Below, piece by piece: positions 53,467-63,169 of a stretch of 64,000 nt of DNA; positions within the stretch are counted from its first letter, which is position 1; the number at the start of each line of letters is the position of its first letter. A model generated the notes under the pieces. That model saw only the letters and a program-made list of their open reading frames with translations, had not been told where the DNA came from and did not search any database. Source of the DNA: Scytonema hofmannii PCC 7110 (GTDB taxonomy: Bacteria; Cyanobacteriota; Cyanobacteriia; Cyanobacteriales; Nostocaceae). A program made the position numbers and the translations under genes. Location: assembly GCF_000346485.2 (NCBI RefSeq), contig NZ_KQ976354.1, positions 9,506,341-9,570,340 on the forward strand. Reading direction: 5' to 3'.

Positions 53467-55158
53467 CTATGGAGTTCTAACCAAATACGGAGAAGGTATT
53501 GCTTGCAGGCTACCTCGACTAACAAGTGCCTGGTAAACAAAAGCTGCAACTTCTGCTCTAGTTGCTTGACGGTTAGGGTTGAGTTCCTTCACTGAAGGGT
53601 AATTAACGACTAGTTGTTTTGTAGTTGCGGCTGCTATGGGACCTGCGGCATAATTGGGAATTTGGGAAGCATCACTGTACACAGATAAAACATTTTGGCT
53701 ATCTACAGATAATCCCAATCCATTAGCTAAAGACACTAGCGCTTGTACTCGCGGAATTTGTTGTTCTGGTTTAAAAGTTTTGTCAGGATAGCCAGATACA
53801 AAACCGCCTTGGTAAGCAGATTGAATTACTTGGTAAGCCCAAAAATTGCGGCTTACATCGTTGAAACTAGAGATTTCGCGTTTGGCGCTTGGTGCAAATG
53901 CTTTACTAATAATGGCAGCAAATTGGGCGCGAGTGACTGGTTCATTGGGTTTAAAAGAACCATCGGGGAAACCAGCAATAATATTTTTAGCGGCTAGTGC
54001 TTCAATATATGTTTTTGCCCAATAACCTGCTGACACATCTCTGAAAGTTGTTGCAATACCGCCACCTGAGGGTGCTTCAACAGTGGCTGCAACAAAGTCA
54101 ACTTTGCCAGAAATTCGCTTGACATCGATATCATTACCAACAGCAATTATTGTGTTGCCCGTGGTTGCATTTAGTACGTCAAAGAACTTTTTAAGGTCTT
54201 TTCGACCGTTATTACGGATTATGTTCTTACCAGGATTTTCTGCTGTTCCTAAATCTGGTTGTGCATTTTGAATGACAACTAGACCGTGATCTCGGTTATC
54301 TTGAATAACATTATTACGCAGTACTGGTTTAGAAGACCCGTTAACTACGACACCGCCATTATTTTGAATAATCTGGTTATCAGTAATTAAAGGTGATGCT
54401 AAATCGCTAACTGCAACACCAAAACCAGTATTCTGGAATAAGTTATTGCGAACCTCTCCTTGAGCAGATTTAGCTACAGAAATTCCGTTGCCTTTGTTTT
54501 GAATAAAGACGTTATTTTCGATTTTTGGATTAGCTTTACCGGTAACAAAAACGCCTTCACGCACGCTGTTGGTAAAAGTAGAATTGGTGACTGTTGCATT
54601 GGATGTTTCAATCCACACTCCAGTACCACGGCTTTCTGGATTAGTTAAGGTTATTCCACTGATAGTACTATCGTTTTGGGCCAGGATTGCTACATTCTGA
54701 CGGGCAAAAGTGGGACTGATAAAATTACCACTACCTGCAATTAATATTCCTTGACCTTTGGTGGATTCGTCACCGCGCAGTGTTACGCCCGGTGCGATCG
54801 CCAGTGGAAAGACTTCTCCACTTTCTTGACTGTATGTACCGGGAGCTAGTTGAATAACTGTCCCTGCTTTAGCTTGCTTGAGAGCATAGGCGATCGTTTT
54901 GTAAGCCTTTGCTTCTGAACTCCCAGCATCAGAACTATCTTGACCCGTTTCTGGATTAACGTAAAGAATGGTTGAGCCAACAGGTACTTGTGCTGTTGTC
55001 ATGGTCGCATTCACTTTTTGAGGCACTTCCCCTGCATTTACCTCTTTTTCTGGCAGGATAAATCCACCAGTGACTGCTAACAAAGCACTTAGTCCTACTG
55101 GTAAAGCACGAATGTGAAAGGTTTTTGATTGCGGAATGTTAAATCCCTGGTGTGTCAT
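53467..55158 (-). CDS. Secreted beta-helix (DUF1565) protein with three SLH domains
   Basis: A 563-aa exported protein. A signal peptide (about 1-40) is followed by a DUF1565 right-handed beta-helix (about 60-320), with LYVNPETGQDSSDAG at its start and repeated turns of the NATVTNSTFTNSVREGVFVTG kind. Three SLH modules follow (FRDVSAGYWAKTYIEAL, FNDVSRNFWAYQVIQSA, YSDASQIPNYAAGPIAAA). SLH domains usually anchor proteins to cell-wall polymers or, in cyanobacterial porins, span the periplasm. A carbohydrate-active or structural role is possible; no catalytic residues can be assigned. Confidence 0.88.
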   Translation of the reverse strand: MTHQGFNIPQSKTFHIRALPVGLSALLAVTGGFILPEKEVNAGEVPQKVNATMTTAQVPVGSTILYVNPETGQDSSDAGSSEAKAYKTIAYALKQAKAGTVIQLAPGTYSQESGEVFPLAIAPGVTLRGDESTKGQGILIAGSGNFISPTFARQNVAILAQNDSTISGITLTNPESRGTGVWIETSNATVTNSTFTNSVREGVFVTGKANPKIENNVFIQNKGNGISVAKSAQGEVRNNLFQNTGFGVAVSDLASPLITDNQIIQNNGGVVVNGSSKPVLRNNVIQDNRDHGLVVIQNAQPDLGTAENPGKNIIRNNGRKDLKKFFDVLNATTGNTIIAVGNDIDVKRISGKVDFVAATVEAPSGGGIATTFRDVSAGYWAKTYIEALAAKNIIAGFPDGSFKPNEPVTRAQFAAIISKAFAPSAKREISSFNDVSRNFWAYQVIQSAYQGGFVSGYPDKTFKPEQQIPRVQALVSLANGLGLSVDSQNVLSVYSDASQIPNYAAGPIAAATTKQLVVNYPSVKELNPNRQATRAEVAAFVYQALVSRGSLQAIPSPYLVRTP

Positions 55159-55618
55159 TTTGATTTGTGGCTTTAAATGTACAAAATTAGGCTTAACTGA
55201 AGGATTAAGTGTGAAGGATAAAGTTTGAAGTGAAATATAGAATGCTTTATCCTTCCTCTTTCATCCTCATCCTTCATCTTTCTTTAAACTCAATCCGGTT
55301 ATTTACAAGCTTTTTAGCTGTGAAACTTATGCAAAACTATAGCCGAAGACATATGCCTTGGCAGCTGGGTTCCCTGGAAAAAAAAAGGATTTTTATCGTT
55401 AAGTTTTGTACAATCAAGGTTACGTGTAACTACTTGTGGTAGTTGTTTAAGTAATCTTGGGCAAACTGCCTATACTGGGGTGGATTAAGAAGGGATTGGC
55501 TATTGAGTTACAAGATCCCCGACAACTTCTGCGAAGTCTGGGATCTCACTGAAAAAGCTGCAACTTATTTTACTGAAATGGCGTCAAAAAAATAGGGTGT
55601 GTTTGAAAATTTGGGTTC
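55159..55618. other. Divergent intergenic region with two hairpin repeats
   Basis: GAAGGATAAAG (55213-55223) and CTTTATCCTTC (55245-55255) form a perfect hairpin. A second dispersed repeat lies at 55513-55546. A 70-aa ORF near 55230 is composed of repeat DNA and is rejected. Promoters for the genes at 53467 and 55619 should be here. Confidence 0.55.
55513..55546. repeat. AGATCCCCGAC...GTCTGGGATCT dispersed palindrome
   Basis: AGATCCCCGAC pairs with GTCTGGGATCT (one mismatch), enclosing ACTTC/GAAGT. It is a repeat common in cyanobacterial intergenic DNA, here about 70 bases upstream of the DUF1400 gene. Confidence 0.8.
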
Positions 55619-56140
55619 ATGATTTACCAACTATTTTTTATTTTTGTTGTCAGCTTCTATCTTTTACTGCATGGCATTCCTGCTTTTGCTGCTGAAAGCG
55701 TGATACTGAAGTATCGTATCTTTCGCGAATCACTTTCTGTGGCGGAACTGTCAACATTTGCCCAAACGGGAAAACTGTCTGGTTCACTCTCATCTAATCT
55801 GGCTTCTGCAGGACAAGATCCCCAGCAAGTTCGCAAGTATTTGACGGAACCTGTCAAAGTTAACTTATTAATTCTTGATAATATACTCAATAGTCGAGTT
55901 GGTAATGCAGTGCTCGACCAACTTAGTCAAGTGATTCACACACCTTCTGGTAAAGCTGACAGACAAGCTTTGCGCTCTGCTTTGATTCTTTCTGCAAGTA
56001 AAGATGAAAAGATTACGATAATGGAAATTCTTCAAAATTACCCAACTTCGCAAGTTGAAGTTGATGGCGAGCGCCTTGCACTTGCCCATCGCCAACTTCA
56101 AATTTTACAGGGGAATCTCCCAGATTTTCTCAAGTTTTAA
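55619..56140 (+). CDS. Stand-alone DUF1400 exported protein
   Basis: A 173-aa protein with a signal peptide (about 1-24, ending AFAAE) and one DUF1400 domain (ESVILKYRIFRESLSVAELSTFAQTGKLS to the end). DUF1400 is usually found at the N-terminus of cyanobacterial alpha/beta hydrolases; here there is no hydrolase domain and no GxSxG motif. It is probably periplasmic. The length is complete, with clean start and stop, so it is not an obvious truncation. Confidence 0.82.
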   Translation: MIYQLFFIFVVSFYLLLHGIPAFAAESVILKYRIFRESLSVAELSTFAQTGKLSGSLSSNLASAGQDPQQVRKYLTEPVKVNLLILDNILNSRVGNAVLDQLSQVIHTPSGKADRQALRSALILSASKDEKITIMEILQNYPTSQVEVDGERLALAHRQLQILQGNLPDFLKF

Positions 56141-56205
56141 CTGGCAAACAGTAAATAGTAACCAGTTATCAGATAACTGTGAATAAAAAATTAATATATA
56201 AATGT

Positions 56206-56224
56206 AACTGATAACTGATAACTG
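56206..56224. repeat. GATAACT array abutting a stop codon
   Basis: AACTGATAACTGATAACTG ends 2 bases before the stop codon of the minus-strand gene at 56227. Another CAGTTATC hairpin lies at 56163-56179. Confidence 0.8.
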
Positions 56225-56226
56225 CC

Positions 56227-56424
56227 TCAATACGCTAGTGTTTCTAGAGTTTCACGTAAATAACGCTGTACCTGTTCTTCTAGCCGAAGTTTTTGCACTT
56301 GAGTACCACGCTCTAGCAACCAGCGTTGGAAACCAGAACTAGCTGCGATCGCGCTCTTGAGACTGTTCCAGATATTCGCGTCGCCAGAAAATTGGCGATC
56401 GCTTGTTGCGTGAATCCGAATCAT
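56227..56424 (-). CDS. Small conserved hypothetical protein (65 aa)
   Basis: A 65-aa protein, MIRIHATSDRQFSGDAN..., with a helical C-terminal half (QVQKLRLEEQVQRYLRETLETLAY). It has a good RBS (AGGAACT before the ATG) and looks like a conserved cyanobacterial small protein. I do not recognise a domain. Convergent with the DUF1400 gene. Confidence 0.65.
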   Translation of the reverse strand: MIRIHATSDRQFSGDANIWNSLKSAIAASSGFQRWLLERGTQVQKLRLEEQVQRYLRETLETLAY

Positions 56425-56733
56425 AGTTCCTCATCCTCATTATTAATCGTATAGTAACAGGGGTAGTCTCTACAAGAGATCGCCCTGAAACCTTATAATT
56501 CTACTGCTTAATTTTTAAAGATAATCTTTTCCAACAGTTAATTCTGTTTCATTAGTTACTAAAACTTACACCATCTTCACGGAACTTTTATGATTTTATA
56601 ATTTGGATTGATAAAAACTGAACGTTAGGGCTCTCAAGAATTTATTTCAGAGTATTTATTACTAAAACCATGACATAAATATAGAGTTAAGAGTTTTTTA
56701 ATAGATAACTCCTAACTCTAAACTTTGTACCCA
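56425..56733. other. Intergenic region downstream of infB
   Basis: These 309 bases are AT-rich with no ORF. The infB terminator candidate is at 56684-56718. Confidence 0.5.
56684..56718 (-). terminator. Probable infB operon terminator
   Basis: GAGTTAAGAGTT (56684-56695) pairs with AACTCCTAACTC (56707-56718), one mismatch, about 16 bases after the infB stop. On the minus strand it is followed by TATATTTATG. Confidence 0.6.
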
Positions 56734-59700
56734 CTATCTTGTTTTAGAAAGGGTACGACGTTTGGTCACCATCTGGTAGGCTTCGATGATATCACCTTCC
56801 GCCCAATCAGTATATTTATCTATACCGACACCACATTCGTAACCAGAATTGACTTCGCGAGCATCTTCTTTCATCCGCTTGAGGGAGTCAAGAGTGTCGT
56901 CATGGATCACCTTGCTATTACGACGTACACGCACCTTGCAGTTCCGAATCAGTTTGCCTGACTGTACGTAACAACCAGCAACAGCACCGCGTCCGACAGG
57001 GAAGACAGCACGCACTTCGGCTTGACCGAGGTGTTCTTCTACCAACTCTGGTTCCAAGAGACCTTCTAAAGCACCTTGGATATCTTCCAACAGTTTGTAG
57101 ATAATGTCATATTCGCGTACATCTACACCTGCTTCATCAGCAGCATGTCTTGCACCGCTCGCGTAAGTTGTGTTGAAACCCACAATAACGGCTCCACTGG
57201 CTGCTGCCAAGTCGATATCCGTTTGAGTGATTTCACCTGCAGACGCTAACAACAAACGAATTTGCACTTCGTTTTGTGGAATTTGCCTGAGCGATCCCAC
57301 AATAGCTTCCACTGAACCCTGTACGTCGCCCTTCAAAATCAAGTTGAGTTCTTTTAACTCGCCCTCTTGAGCTTGAGCCGACAGACTTGTGAGGGTAACA
57401 CGTCCCTGCATGAGGCGGGATTGACGTTGTTTTTCGGCGCGTTTGGCAGCAATAGAACGTGCTTCTTTTTCGCCGCTGAAGACCTCGAACTCGTCACCTG
57501 CTGCAGGTACTTCACTTAAGCCCAGTACCTCAACAGCAAAGGATGGATTAGCTGCTTCTACTCTTGCTCCTCTGTCATCCACCATTGCTCGGACTTTACC
57601 GAAGACAGAACCTGCTACTAACAGGTCGCCCACGTGTAATGTCCCGTTTTGAATCAGCAGGGTAGCAACCGGTCCTTTGGCTTTGTCCAAATGTGCTTCA
57701 ATGACAGTTCCTCTCGCCATCCGGTCTGGGTTAGCAGATAGTTCTCCGATTTCTGCTACTAACAGAATCATTTCAAGCAGCGTATCGAGGTTTTCACCTT
57801 TGATAGCGCTGACTGGAACCATAATGGTATCGCCGCCCCATTCTTCTGGAACTAGAGCGAATTCCGTTAATTCTTGCTTCACCCGGTCTGGTTGAGCTTC
57901 TGGTTTGTCGATTTTATTAATTGCCACCACAATGGGAACTCCAGCTGCCTTAGCGTGGCTGATAGCTTCCACTGTTTGCGGACGGACGCCGTCATCTGCC
58001 GCCACCACCAAGATGGCAATGTCGGTGACTCGTGCTCCTCTTGCCCGCATTGCTGTAAATGCTTCGTGACCGGGAGTATCGAGAAATACAATTTGCTGCT
58101 CTTTGCCATCGTGTTCGACATCTACGTGGTAAGCGCCAATATGCTGGGTAATACCACCCGCTTCACCGGCAGCAACCTTTGTTTTGCGAATCGAGTCGAG
58201 CAGGGTTGTTTTTCCGTGGTCTACGTGACCCATAATTGTCACCACTGGCGGACGTCGCTGGAGTTTCTCCAGATCTTCGACATCGATCATTTCGGTGACT
58301 TTACGGGCTTCGGCTTCGGGTTCGGCAGTTGTAATTTCTGTACCTAACTCGTTAGCAACCTGCGTAATTATGGGAACATCAAGGCTTTGGGTAATGCTGA
58401 CTGCTATACCCTTCATAAACAGGATTTTTACAATCTCTGTATCAGCAACTGCTAAAGCGTCTGCCAGTTCTTGTACCGTCATTGGACCAATGACTGTGAC
58501 TATTTCTGGTCGCTCCCGCTTTTGCTCTGTCTGGCGACGATTTTGTTGTTGCTCGGCGCGATTGCTGCTACTGGATTTTTTCCCTCTAGTAACTGGAGTA
58601 ACAACAGCAACAGCAGGTTGTGCTGCTCTAGCAGCCTTGGGTTTGGGTGGACGGGCAATAGAAAGACTGACTTGAATGGCGGCGGGTATTTCCAGTCCTT
58701 CTTCATCAAGTAGATCGTCTTCTAACAAGTCCTCATCATCAACAATCGGCTTGAGGCGCTTTCCTTTGGTGACGCCCTTACCGGGTTTAGCCGCTTCTTT
58801 GAGTTCGTCGATGTCTTCTTCCTGCCACTTCTTACCTTTGGCTTGGCGTGGCGGTGTTGGACGCTTGAGTTCGATAACTTCAGCTACAACTACGTCGTCA
58901 TCGTCTTCCTCACCAGCTCCTGCTGTTTTGGTTGAGCCTGGGATTTGTTTTGCTGGAGCTGCCAATGTTGCTGCTGCTGGATGGTCAGCAGACGGACGCA
59001 TTGGTCTGCTCGGTCGCGGACTATCTGCGCCTGCGGGTACTGGTGCAGACGGTTTCCCCGCACCGCGTTCCGATCTCACAGGTGGAGCAGGACGCGAAGT
59101 TTTTTGCGGCGGTGCTGCTGTTGAATCCCCTGTTGGTGGTTTGTTTGCTCTTTCTCTTTGCGGTCTTGCCTGGTGGTCGTGCTTGGCAGCTTGTTCTTGC
59201 TTTCCACCTCGTTCGCGTTCGCGATCGCGTTCGGGATCGCGTTCGGGTTTGGCTTGGTCGCGATCGCGCTTCAGAATTGGCTTTTCGCTAACACTGGCTT
59301 GGGGAGAATCGTCTGTATTTGGCTTTTCTCCTGCTGGTCTTGTAGGTGGTGCAGTCAGCTGCGGTTTTTGAGGTCTGTCCGGTTTTACCTTAGACCCTTG
59401 TGACGGTGCAACTGATTTTTCTGGCTTTGCTGCCGTTGTTTTTTCCGCCGGTTTTTCTGTATCTTGTGTCTTATTAGCCGCGTCTGTCACAACAAGTTCT
59501 TGAGCGGTCTCAGACTGATTCCGGGGTACAGGTTTGCTTGGTGCCACGGGCTTCATGGGTGAGACAGGGGTAGCGAAGGGCTTAGGGGGGGATAGAGGAT
59601 TGACTTCAGAAGAAGCAAGTTTAATGTTGGTAGCAACTGACGCCTCGGAGGCGTTTGACGTCTGGTTTATCAAGTCTTTAGGTTTACGTATCTCCAAGAT

Positions 59701-59973
59701 TTGTTGATTATTAGGTGCAGCAGGTCTGATTCGGGAGCCAGCTTGTAGTGAATTTATTCTATGGCTATTTCCGCCATTATCCTTTCTTTGCGGCACAGTT
59801 GTAGCCGCTAATTTTTCTGCTTGAGTCCGAATGCGCTCTGCTTCTGACTCTGTGATTGTACTGCTATGGCTTTTGACCGCAATGTTGAGCTGGTCGCAAA
59901 TTGCTAATAGCTCTTTATTATCCAAATTCAATTCCTTTGATAACTCGTAAATTCTAACTTTGCCGTTGTTCAT
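56734..59973 (-). CDS. infB: Translation initiation factor IF-2
   Basis: A 1079-aa GTPase that brings fMet-tRNA to the 30S subunit. Residues 1-50 are the IF2_N domain ([25 protein letters not shown]). A long Pro/Ala/Lys/Arg-rich linker (about 60-480) is typical of cyanobacteria; part of it ([18 protein letters not shown]) is encoded by clustered HIP1-like sequence. The G domain has [18 protein letters not shown] and NKIDK. Domains II, III and C2 follow. Start ATG 59973, after AAAGGGGAAGAG. Last gene of the rimP-nusA-ylxR-infB cluster. Confidence 0.97.
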   Translation of the reverse strand: MNNGKVRIYELSKELNLDNKELLAICDQLNIAVKSHSSTITESEAERIRTQAEKLAATTVPQRKDNGGNSHRINSLQAGSRIRPAAPNNQQILEIRKPKDLINQTSNASEASVATNIKLASSEVNPLSPPKPFATPVSPMKPVAPSKPVPRNQSETAQELVVTDAANKTQDTEKPAEKTTAAKPEKSVAPSQGSKVKPDRPQKPQLTAPPTRPAGEKPNTDDSPQASVSEKPILKRDRDQAKPERDPERDRERERGGKQEQAAKHDHQARPQRERANKPPTGDSTAAPPQKTSRPAPPVRSERGAGKPSAPVPAGADSPRPSRPMRPSADHPAAATLAAPAKQIPGSTKTAGAGEEDDDDVVVAEVIELKRPTPPRQAKGKKWQEEDIDELKEAAKPGKGVTKGKRLKPIVDDEDLLEDDLLDEEGLEIPAAIQVSLSIARPPKPKAARAAQPAVAVVTPVTRGKKSSSSNRAEQQQNRRQTEQKRERPEIVTVIGPMTVQELADALAVADTEIVKILFMKGIAVSITQSLDVPIITQVANELGTEITTAEPEAEARKVTEMIDVEDLEKLQRRPPVVTIMGHVDHGKTTLLDSIRKTKVAAGEAGGITQHIGAYHVDVEHDGKEQQIVFLDTPGHEAFTAMRARGARVTDIAILVVAADDGVRPQTVEAISHAKAAGVPIVVAINKIDKPEAQPDRVKQELTEFALVPEEWGGDTIMVPVSAIKGENLDTLLEMILLVAEIGELSANPDRMARGTVIEAHLDKAKGPVATLLIQNGTLHVGDLLVAGSVFGKVRAMVDDRGARVEAANPSFAVEVLGLSEVPAAGDEFEVFSGEKEARSIAAKRAEKQRQSRLMQGRVTLTSLSAQAQEGELKELNLILKGDVQGSVEAIVGSLRQIPQNEVQIRLLLASAGEITQTDIDLAAASGAVIVGFNTTYASGARHAADEAGVDVREYDIIYKLLEDIQGALEGLLEPELVEEHLGQAEVRAVFPVGRGAVAGCYVQSGKLIRNCKVRVRRNSKVIHDDTLDSLKRMKEDAREVNSGYECGVGIDKYTDWAEGDIIEAYQMVTKRRTLSKTR

Positions 59974-60541
59974 CCACTCTTCCCCTTTAATTTACAGTTT
60001 TAGCGGATGGTTGCCTGGTTGGTGACATCTCCATCCTTGTGATTACTGTTTTTTTTGGTTGCAGTTGCTATTTTTGCCGATGCCTCCAATCAGGAAAGAG
60101 AGATGTTCCCTTGTTAATGCTGGCATCCCCACCAGAATTGATGGTTGACGCCAAACTGCGCTTGGGCGCTACCAGGTTGCCATTCTGTTTTTTGTTTTTT
60201 TGCTGTTTCTGAGTCTTCCACAACACAACTAAGTAAAACTTGTTGGGAATGCTGCTTCGCCCCTTTTCATAAATGAAGAGCAATGCTAACAACACCCTTT
60301 TACTATTCTGGCACCACATGAGCAATTCTAGAGGACGTGTTGACAGCACAATTTGTTCGGCTGCCTGCACTTTTCCTCTGAAATTAGCGCTACAAGATAG
60401 TTTTAAGCTCCGCATGCATTCCCTTAGAGATTTTTCCGGCAGGGTTAGTGGTTAGTGGTTAGTACCTCAATCACTACTAACTACTAACTACTAACTATCC
60501 TTCTAAAAAATCTGTAACTTGTTCAAGCATAAGCTCAATTA
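59974..60541. other. 568-base gap between ylxR and infB
   Basis: The gap is unusually long for this operon. It contains a 115-aa minus-strand ORF (60068-60415) with basic, low-complexity sequence and no recognisable family, which I do not call. It also contains a palindromic GTTAGTG/ACTAACT repeat at 60437-60500. A promoter for infB could lie here. Confidence 0.5.
60437..60500. repeat. GTTAGTG / CTAACTA facing heptamer repeats
   Basis: GTTAGTGGTTAGTGGTTAGT faces ACTACTAACTACTAACTA around a short centre, a potential 17-20 bp stem in the ylxR-infB transcript. Confidence 0.85.
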
Positions 60542-60811
60542 TCAGTTTGATGAGTGGTTATTTCCTTGGGATAGACGCTGCCACAATACTTGATACAGTG
60601 TTTCTGGCACTGATGCGTGTAGAGCACGCCCTAATTTATTTTTTTTTAGCGCTGCTGCGACACAGCTTTGGTTTGGACAAATATAGGCAGAACGCCCCAT
60701 GCCCTCATCTAATTGTACCTGTCCTGAAGGAAACACGCGGACAATCCGCCAAAACTCTTGCTTTAACCCTACTTTACGGCAACTAATACAACGTCGGTAG
60801 TTTGGTTTCAT
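60542..60811 (-). CDS. ylxR: YlxR family RNA-binding protein
   Basis: An 89-aa DUF448/YlxR protein. RRCISCRKVGLKQEFWRIVRV at the N-terminus and the GRSAYICPNQSCVAAALKKNKLGRAL block are diagnostic. YlxR proteins are small nucleoid- or RNA-binding factors in the nusA-infB operon; the Bacillus/Clostridium homologue has been linked to RNase P. Placement between nusA and infB confirms the call. Confidence 0.93.
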   Translation of the reverse strand: MKPNYRRCISCRKVGLKQEFWRIVRVFPSGQVQLDEGMGRSAYICPNQSCVAAALKKNKLGRALHASVPETLYQVLWQRLSQGNNHSSN

Positions 60812-60849
60812 CGTAACAAAAGATATTCAGATGTTACCTAGCTTGAAAA

Positions 60850-60890
60850 CGGGGAGTGGGGAGTAGGGAGTAGGGAGTAGGGGTAAGAAA
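60850..60890. repeat. AGTAGGG array between nusA and ylxR
   Basis: GGGAGTGGGGAGTAGGGAGT-type tandem heptamers between the nusA stop and the ylxR start. Confidence 0.9.
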
Positions 60891-60910
60891 TTTTCATTCC
60901 TTAATGATGA

Positions 60911-62260
60911 CTACTTATCATCGCTTTTGTCCAAATCTTCATCATCGTTGTCAAAATCTTCATCTTCCTCTAGTTCTAATTCTTCCCGATCTTCATCAAG
61001 TTCGTCTTCGTCGAGTTCTTCCTCAAGCTCATCTTCAAACTCATCTTGCTCAGCCGCCTCTAATGCAGCTAATTCCGCCGCATATTTTGCCCTAGCGGCT
61101 ACAAACTTAGCATCCTCTCCTGCATGATCGTACTTAGCTTTGTCTTTGATGTCAATTTTCCAACCCGTCAGTTTTGCAGCTAAACGGACATTTTGTCCTT
61201 CTTTACCAATCGCCAAACTTAATTGATCCTCAGCAACTAAGACGTGAGTTTGCCTGGTTTCAGGGTCCATCAGGCGGACTTCATCAACTCGTGCTGGACT
61301 CAAGGCGTTAGCAATGTAAGTTGCGGGATCTGGCGACCAACGAATGACGTCTATCTTTTCCCCACGCAATTCGTTAACAACAACTTGAATACGCGATCCC
61401 CGCGCTCCAATACATGCTCCTACTGGGTCTACATCGCGATCTAGTGTATCAACAGCAATCTTTGTTCGGGGTCCTACATGACGGGAAGGGGGGTTTGCTT
61501 CTCTGGCTACAGCCACAATTCTGACGACTTCATCTTCAATTTCTGGAACTTCATTAGCAAAGAGTTCAACGACCAAACCAGCATCAGCTCTAGAAACTAA
61601 TAACTGAGGACCGCGTTGCTGACCTTGAGACACTTTTTTCAGATGTACTTTAAAGGTAGCATTTGCTCGGTAATTATCATTTGGTAATTGTTCCCGTTTG
61701 GGTAGTTCCGCTTCCACTTCTGGCTGACCCAAGCTACTTCTAACTGCCATAATGACTGATTGTCTTTCAAAGCGCAGGACTCTGGCTTGCAGTACCTCTC
61801 CTTCTAATTCTTGAAATTCTTCCTGCACCATCTGGCGCTGTTGATCCCGTAATTTTTGCGCCAAAACTTGTTTGGTTTGCATTGCTGCCATGCGACCAAA
61901 TTCTCCTTGGTCGGGTGTTACATCTAGCACCACTTCTTGACCGAGTTGTGCTTCATCACCTCCCATTTCCTGAACTTGCTGTAAGGCAATTTCATGGTCA
62001 GAATTGGAGACAGCTTCTACAATAGTTTTTGTAGCAACGACGCGAAATCCTTCATCTTCCACGTCGAGTTGCACATCAAAATTGTCAAAATAATCATCAT
62101 CAAACTGTTTGCGTTCTAAATTTTGAGCGCGACGATAACGTTCGTAACCTTTTAATAGTGCTTCCCTGATGGCTGATTGAACGGCAACACGAGGCAAATT
62201 CCGCTCGCGACTTATATTTTCAATTAAATCTTTTAATCCAGGTAACGTAACCATTGACAT
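60911..62260 (-). CDS. nusA: Transcription termination/antitermination factor NusA
   Basis: A 449-aa NusA. The N-terminal polymerase-binding domain ([30 protein letters not shown]) is followed by S1 (about 130-200) and two KH domains ([31 protein letters not shown] and [25 protein letters not shown]). The end is a very acidic Glu/Asp tail (about 405-449) instead of the acidic repeats of E. coli. The ATG at 62260 is 8 bases after AGGAG, better than the TTG at 62266. Central in the operon. Confidence 0.96.
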   Translation of the reverse strand: MSMVTLPGLKDLIENISRERNLPRVAVQSAIREALLKGYERYRRAQNLERKQFDDDYFDNFDVQLDVEDEGFRVVATKTIVEAVSNSDHEIALQQVQEMGGDEAQLGQEVVLDVTPDQGEFGRMAAMQTKQVLAQKLRDQQRQMVQEEFQELEGEVLQARVLRFERQSVIMAVRSSLGQPEVEAELPKREQLPNDNYRANATFKVHLKKVSQGQQRGPQLLVSRADAGLVVELFANEVPEIEDEVVRIVAVAREANPPSRHVGPRTKIAVDTLDRDVDPVGACIGARGSRIQVVVNELRGEKIDVIRWSPDPATYIANALSPARVDEVRLMDPETRQTHVLVAEDQLSLAIGKEGQNVRLAAKLTGWKIDIKDKAKYDHAGEDAKFVAARAKYAAELAALEAAEQDEFEDELEEELDEDELDEDREELELEEDEDFDNDDEDLDKSDDK

Positions 62261-62300
62261 AAGCAAATCTCCTAATATTTTTCCATAAGTACATACAGAA

Positions 62301-62380
62301 TTTTGGATTTTGGATTTTGGATTTTGGATTCTTTTCCAAAACTCTAAATCTAAAATCTAAAATCTAAAATCTAAAATTTT
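62301..62380. repeat. Facing TTTTGGA and ATCTAAA arrays between rimP and nusA
   Basis: GGATTTT units (62301-62330) face AATCTAA units (62342-62380), so the transcript can fold into a long AU-rich stem. The second array begins directly after the rimP TGA (62381-62383). Confidence 0.92.
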
Positions 62381-62842
62381 TCAGTGGCGTTCATCCAGTA
62401 GCACCCTAACAATTAGGGTACGAGGAATTTCAAGTACGCGACCTTTTTGGTTGATGTAAACTGCTGTTTCATCCCGGCGAATCAACTGACCATTCCACTC
62501 TTGCTGTCCCTCATGAGGTGAAGAAGTTCGGACAATGACAGGAAATCCTTTAAAAGAAATAAATTCCCGGTCAGTTTCAATTTCTCGTGAAATTCCAGGA
62601 CTAGAAACTTCCAACACGTAGGCATCTGGAATGATTTCTGCCGCATCCAGAGTAGCTTCTAAAGCACGGCTCATCCGTTCGCAATCATCCAACCCTGTGT
62701 TTTGGTTGGGATTGCGGATATCTACCCGTAAAACAGGTGGGCGTTGGTTGGTGTGAAACACGGCTCCAACAACTTCTAAACCAATTTGTTCTGCTACTGG
62801 TGTTGCCAATTCTATAATTTGTGGGACTAAAGGGTGAGTCAT
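62381..62842 (-). CDS. rimP: Ribosome maturation factor RimP
   Basis: A 153-aa RimP needed for 30S maturation. The ATG at 62842 gives [29 protein letters not shown], the family N-terminus. [29 protein letters not shown] and [19 protein letters not shown] are characteristic. A longer in-frame start (63010) would translate leader DNA and add 56 non-conserved residues. First gene of the rimP-nusA-ylxR-infB operon. Confidence 0.95.
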   Translation of the reverse strand: MTHPLVPQIIELATPVAEQIGLEVVGAVFHTNQRPPVLRVDIRNPNQNTGLDDCERMSRALEATLDAAEIIPDAYVLEVSSPGISREIETDREFISFKGFPVIVRTSSPHEGQQEWNGQLIRRDETAVYINQKGRVLEIPRTLIVRVLLDERH

Positions 62843-63169
62843 GCGGCTATTCCAACAAAAAAAGTGGGTCATTGCCCACTTCCTGCGATAGGGATATCTT
62901 CCAAGAAGTCTTAGGGCGAACTTATAACTTAAGTTCGCCCTTAACCTTAGTTTAGCGCATTTTTTTTGAGTCAAGACGCCAAAACCTATTTCAACCAATC
63001 TTATCTCCAAAAGCTAGGCTAAGTGACACTAACTTTCTGAGGTTGCATCGGTTTGACTGCTTGAGGCACATTTTTAAGCAGCAATTCTATGTGCCTTGAG
63101 GTTACCATTATACACTTTTCCAGTTCCTTTGTTTATCAGAAAACTGTAATAACAATTTATGTGAATAAA
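62843..63169. other. Leader/promoter region of the rimP operon
   Basis: AGGGCGAACTT (62913-62923) pairs exactly with AAGTTCGCCCT (62931-62941) in the rimP leader. There is no U-run on the minus strand, so it may be a regulatory stem rather than a terminator. NusA-type operons are often attenuated in their leaders. The rest is AT-rich without an ORF. Confidence 0.45.

Noticed and set aside
55230-55442. 70-aa plus-strand ORF
   Set aside because: It spans hairpin repeat DNA and has no protein-like conservation.
58676-59371. 231-aa Ser/Gly-rich plus-strand ORF antisense to infB
   Set aside because: A long shadow frame caused by the low-complexity linker of IF-2 and GC-rich HIP1 repeats.
60068-60415. 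115-aa ORF between ylxR and infB
   Set aside because: Low-complexity basic sequence with no recognisable family. It could be real given the unusually long gap, but sequence evidence is insufficient.
62843-63010. N-terminal extension of RimP
   Set aside because: The extra 56 residues come from leader DNA including a hairpin; the family N-terminus starts at ATG 62842.
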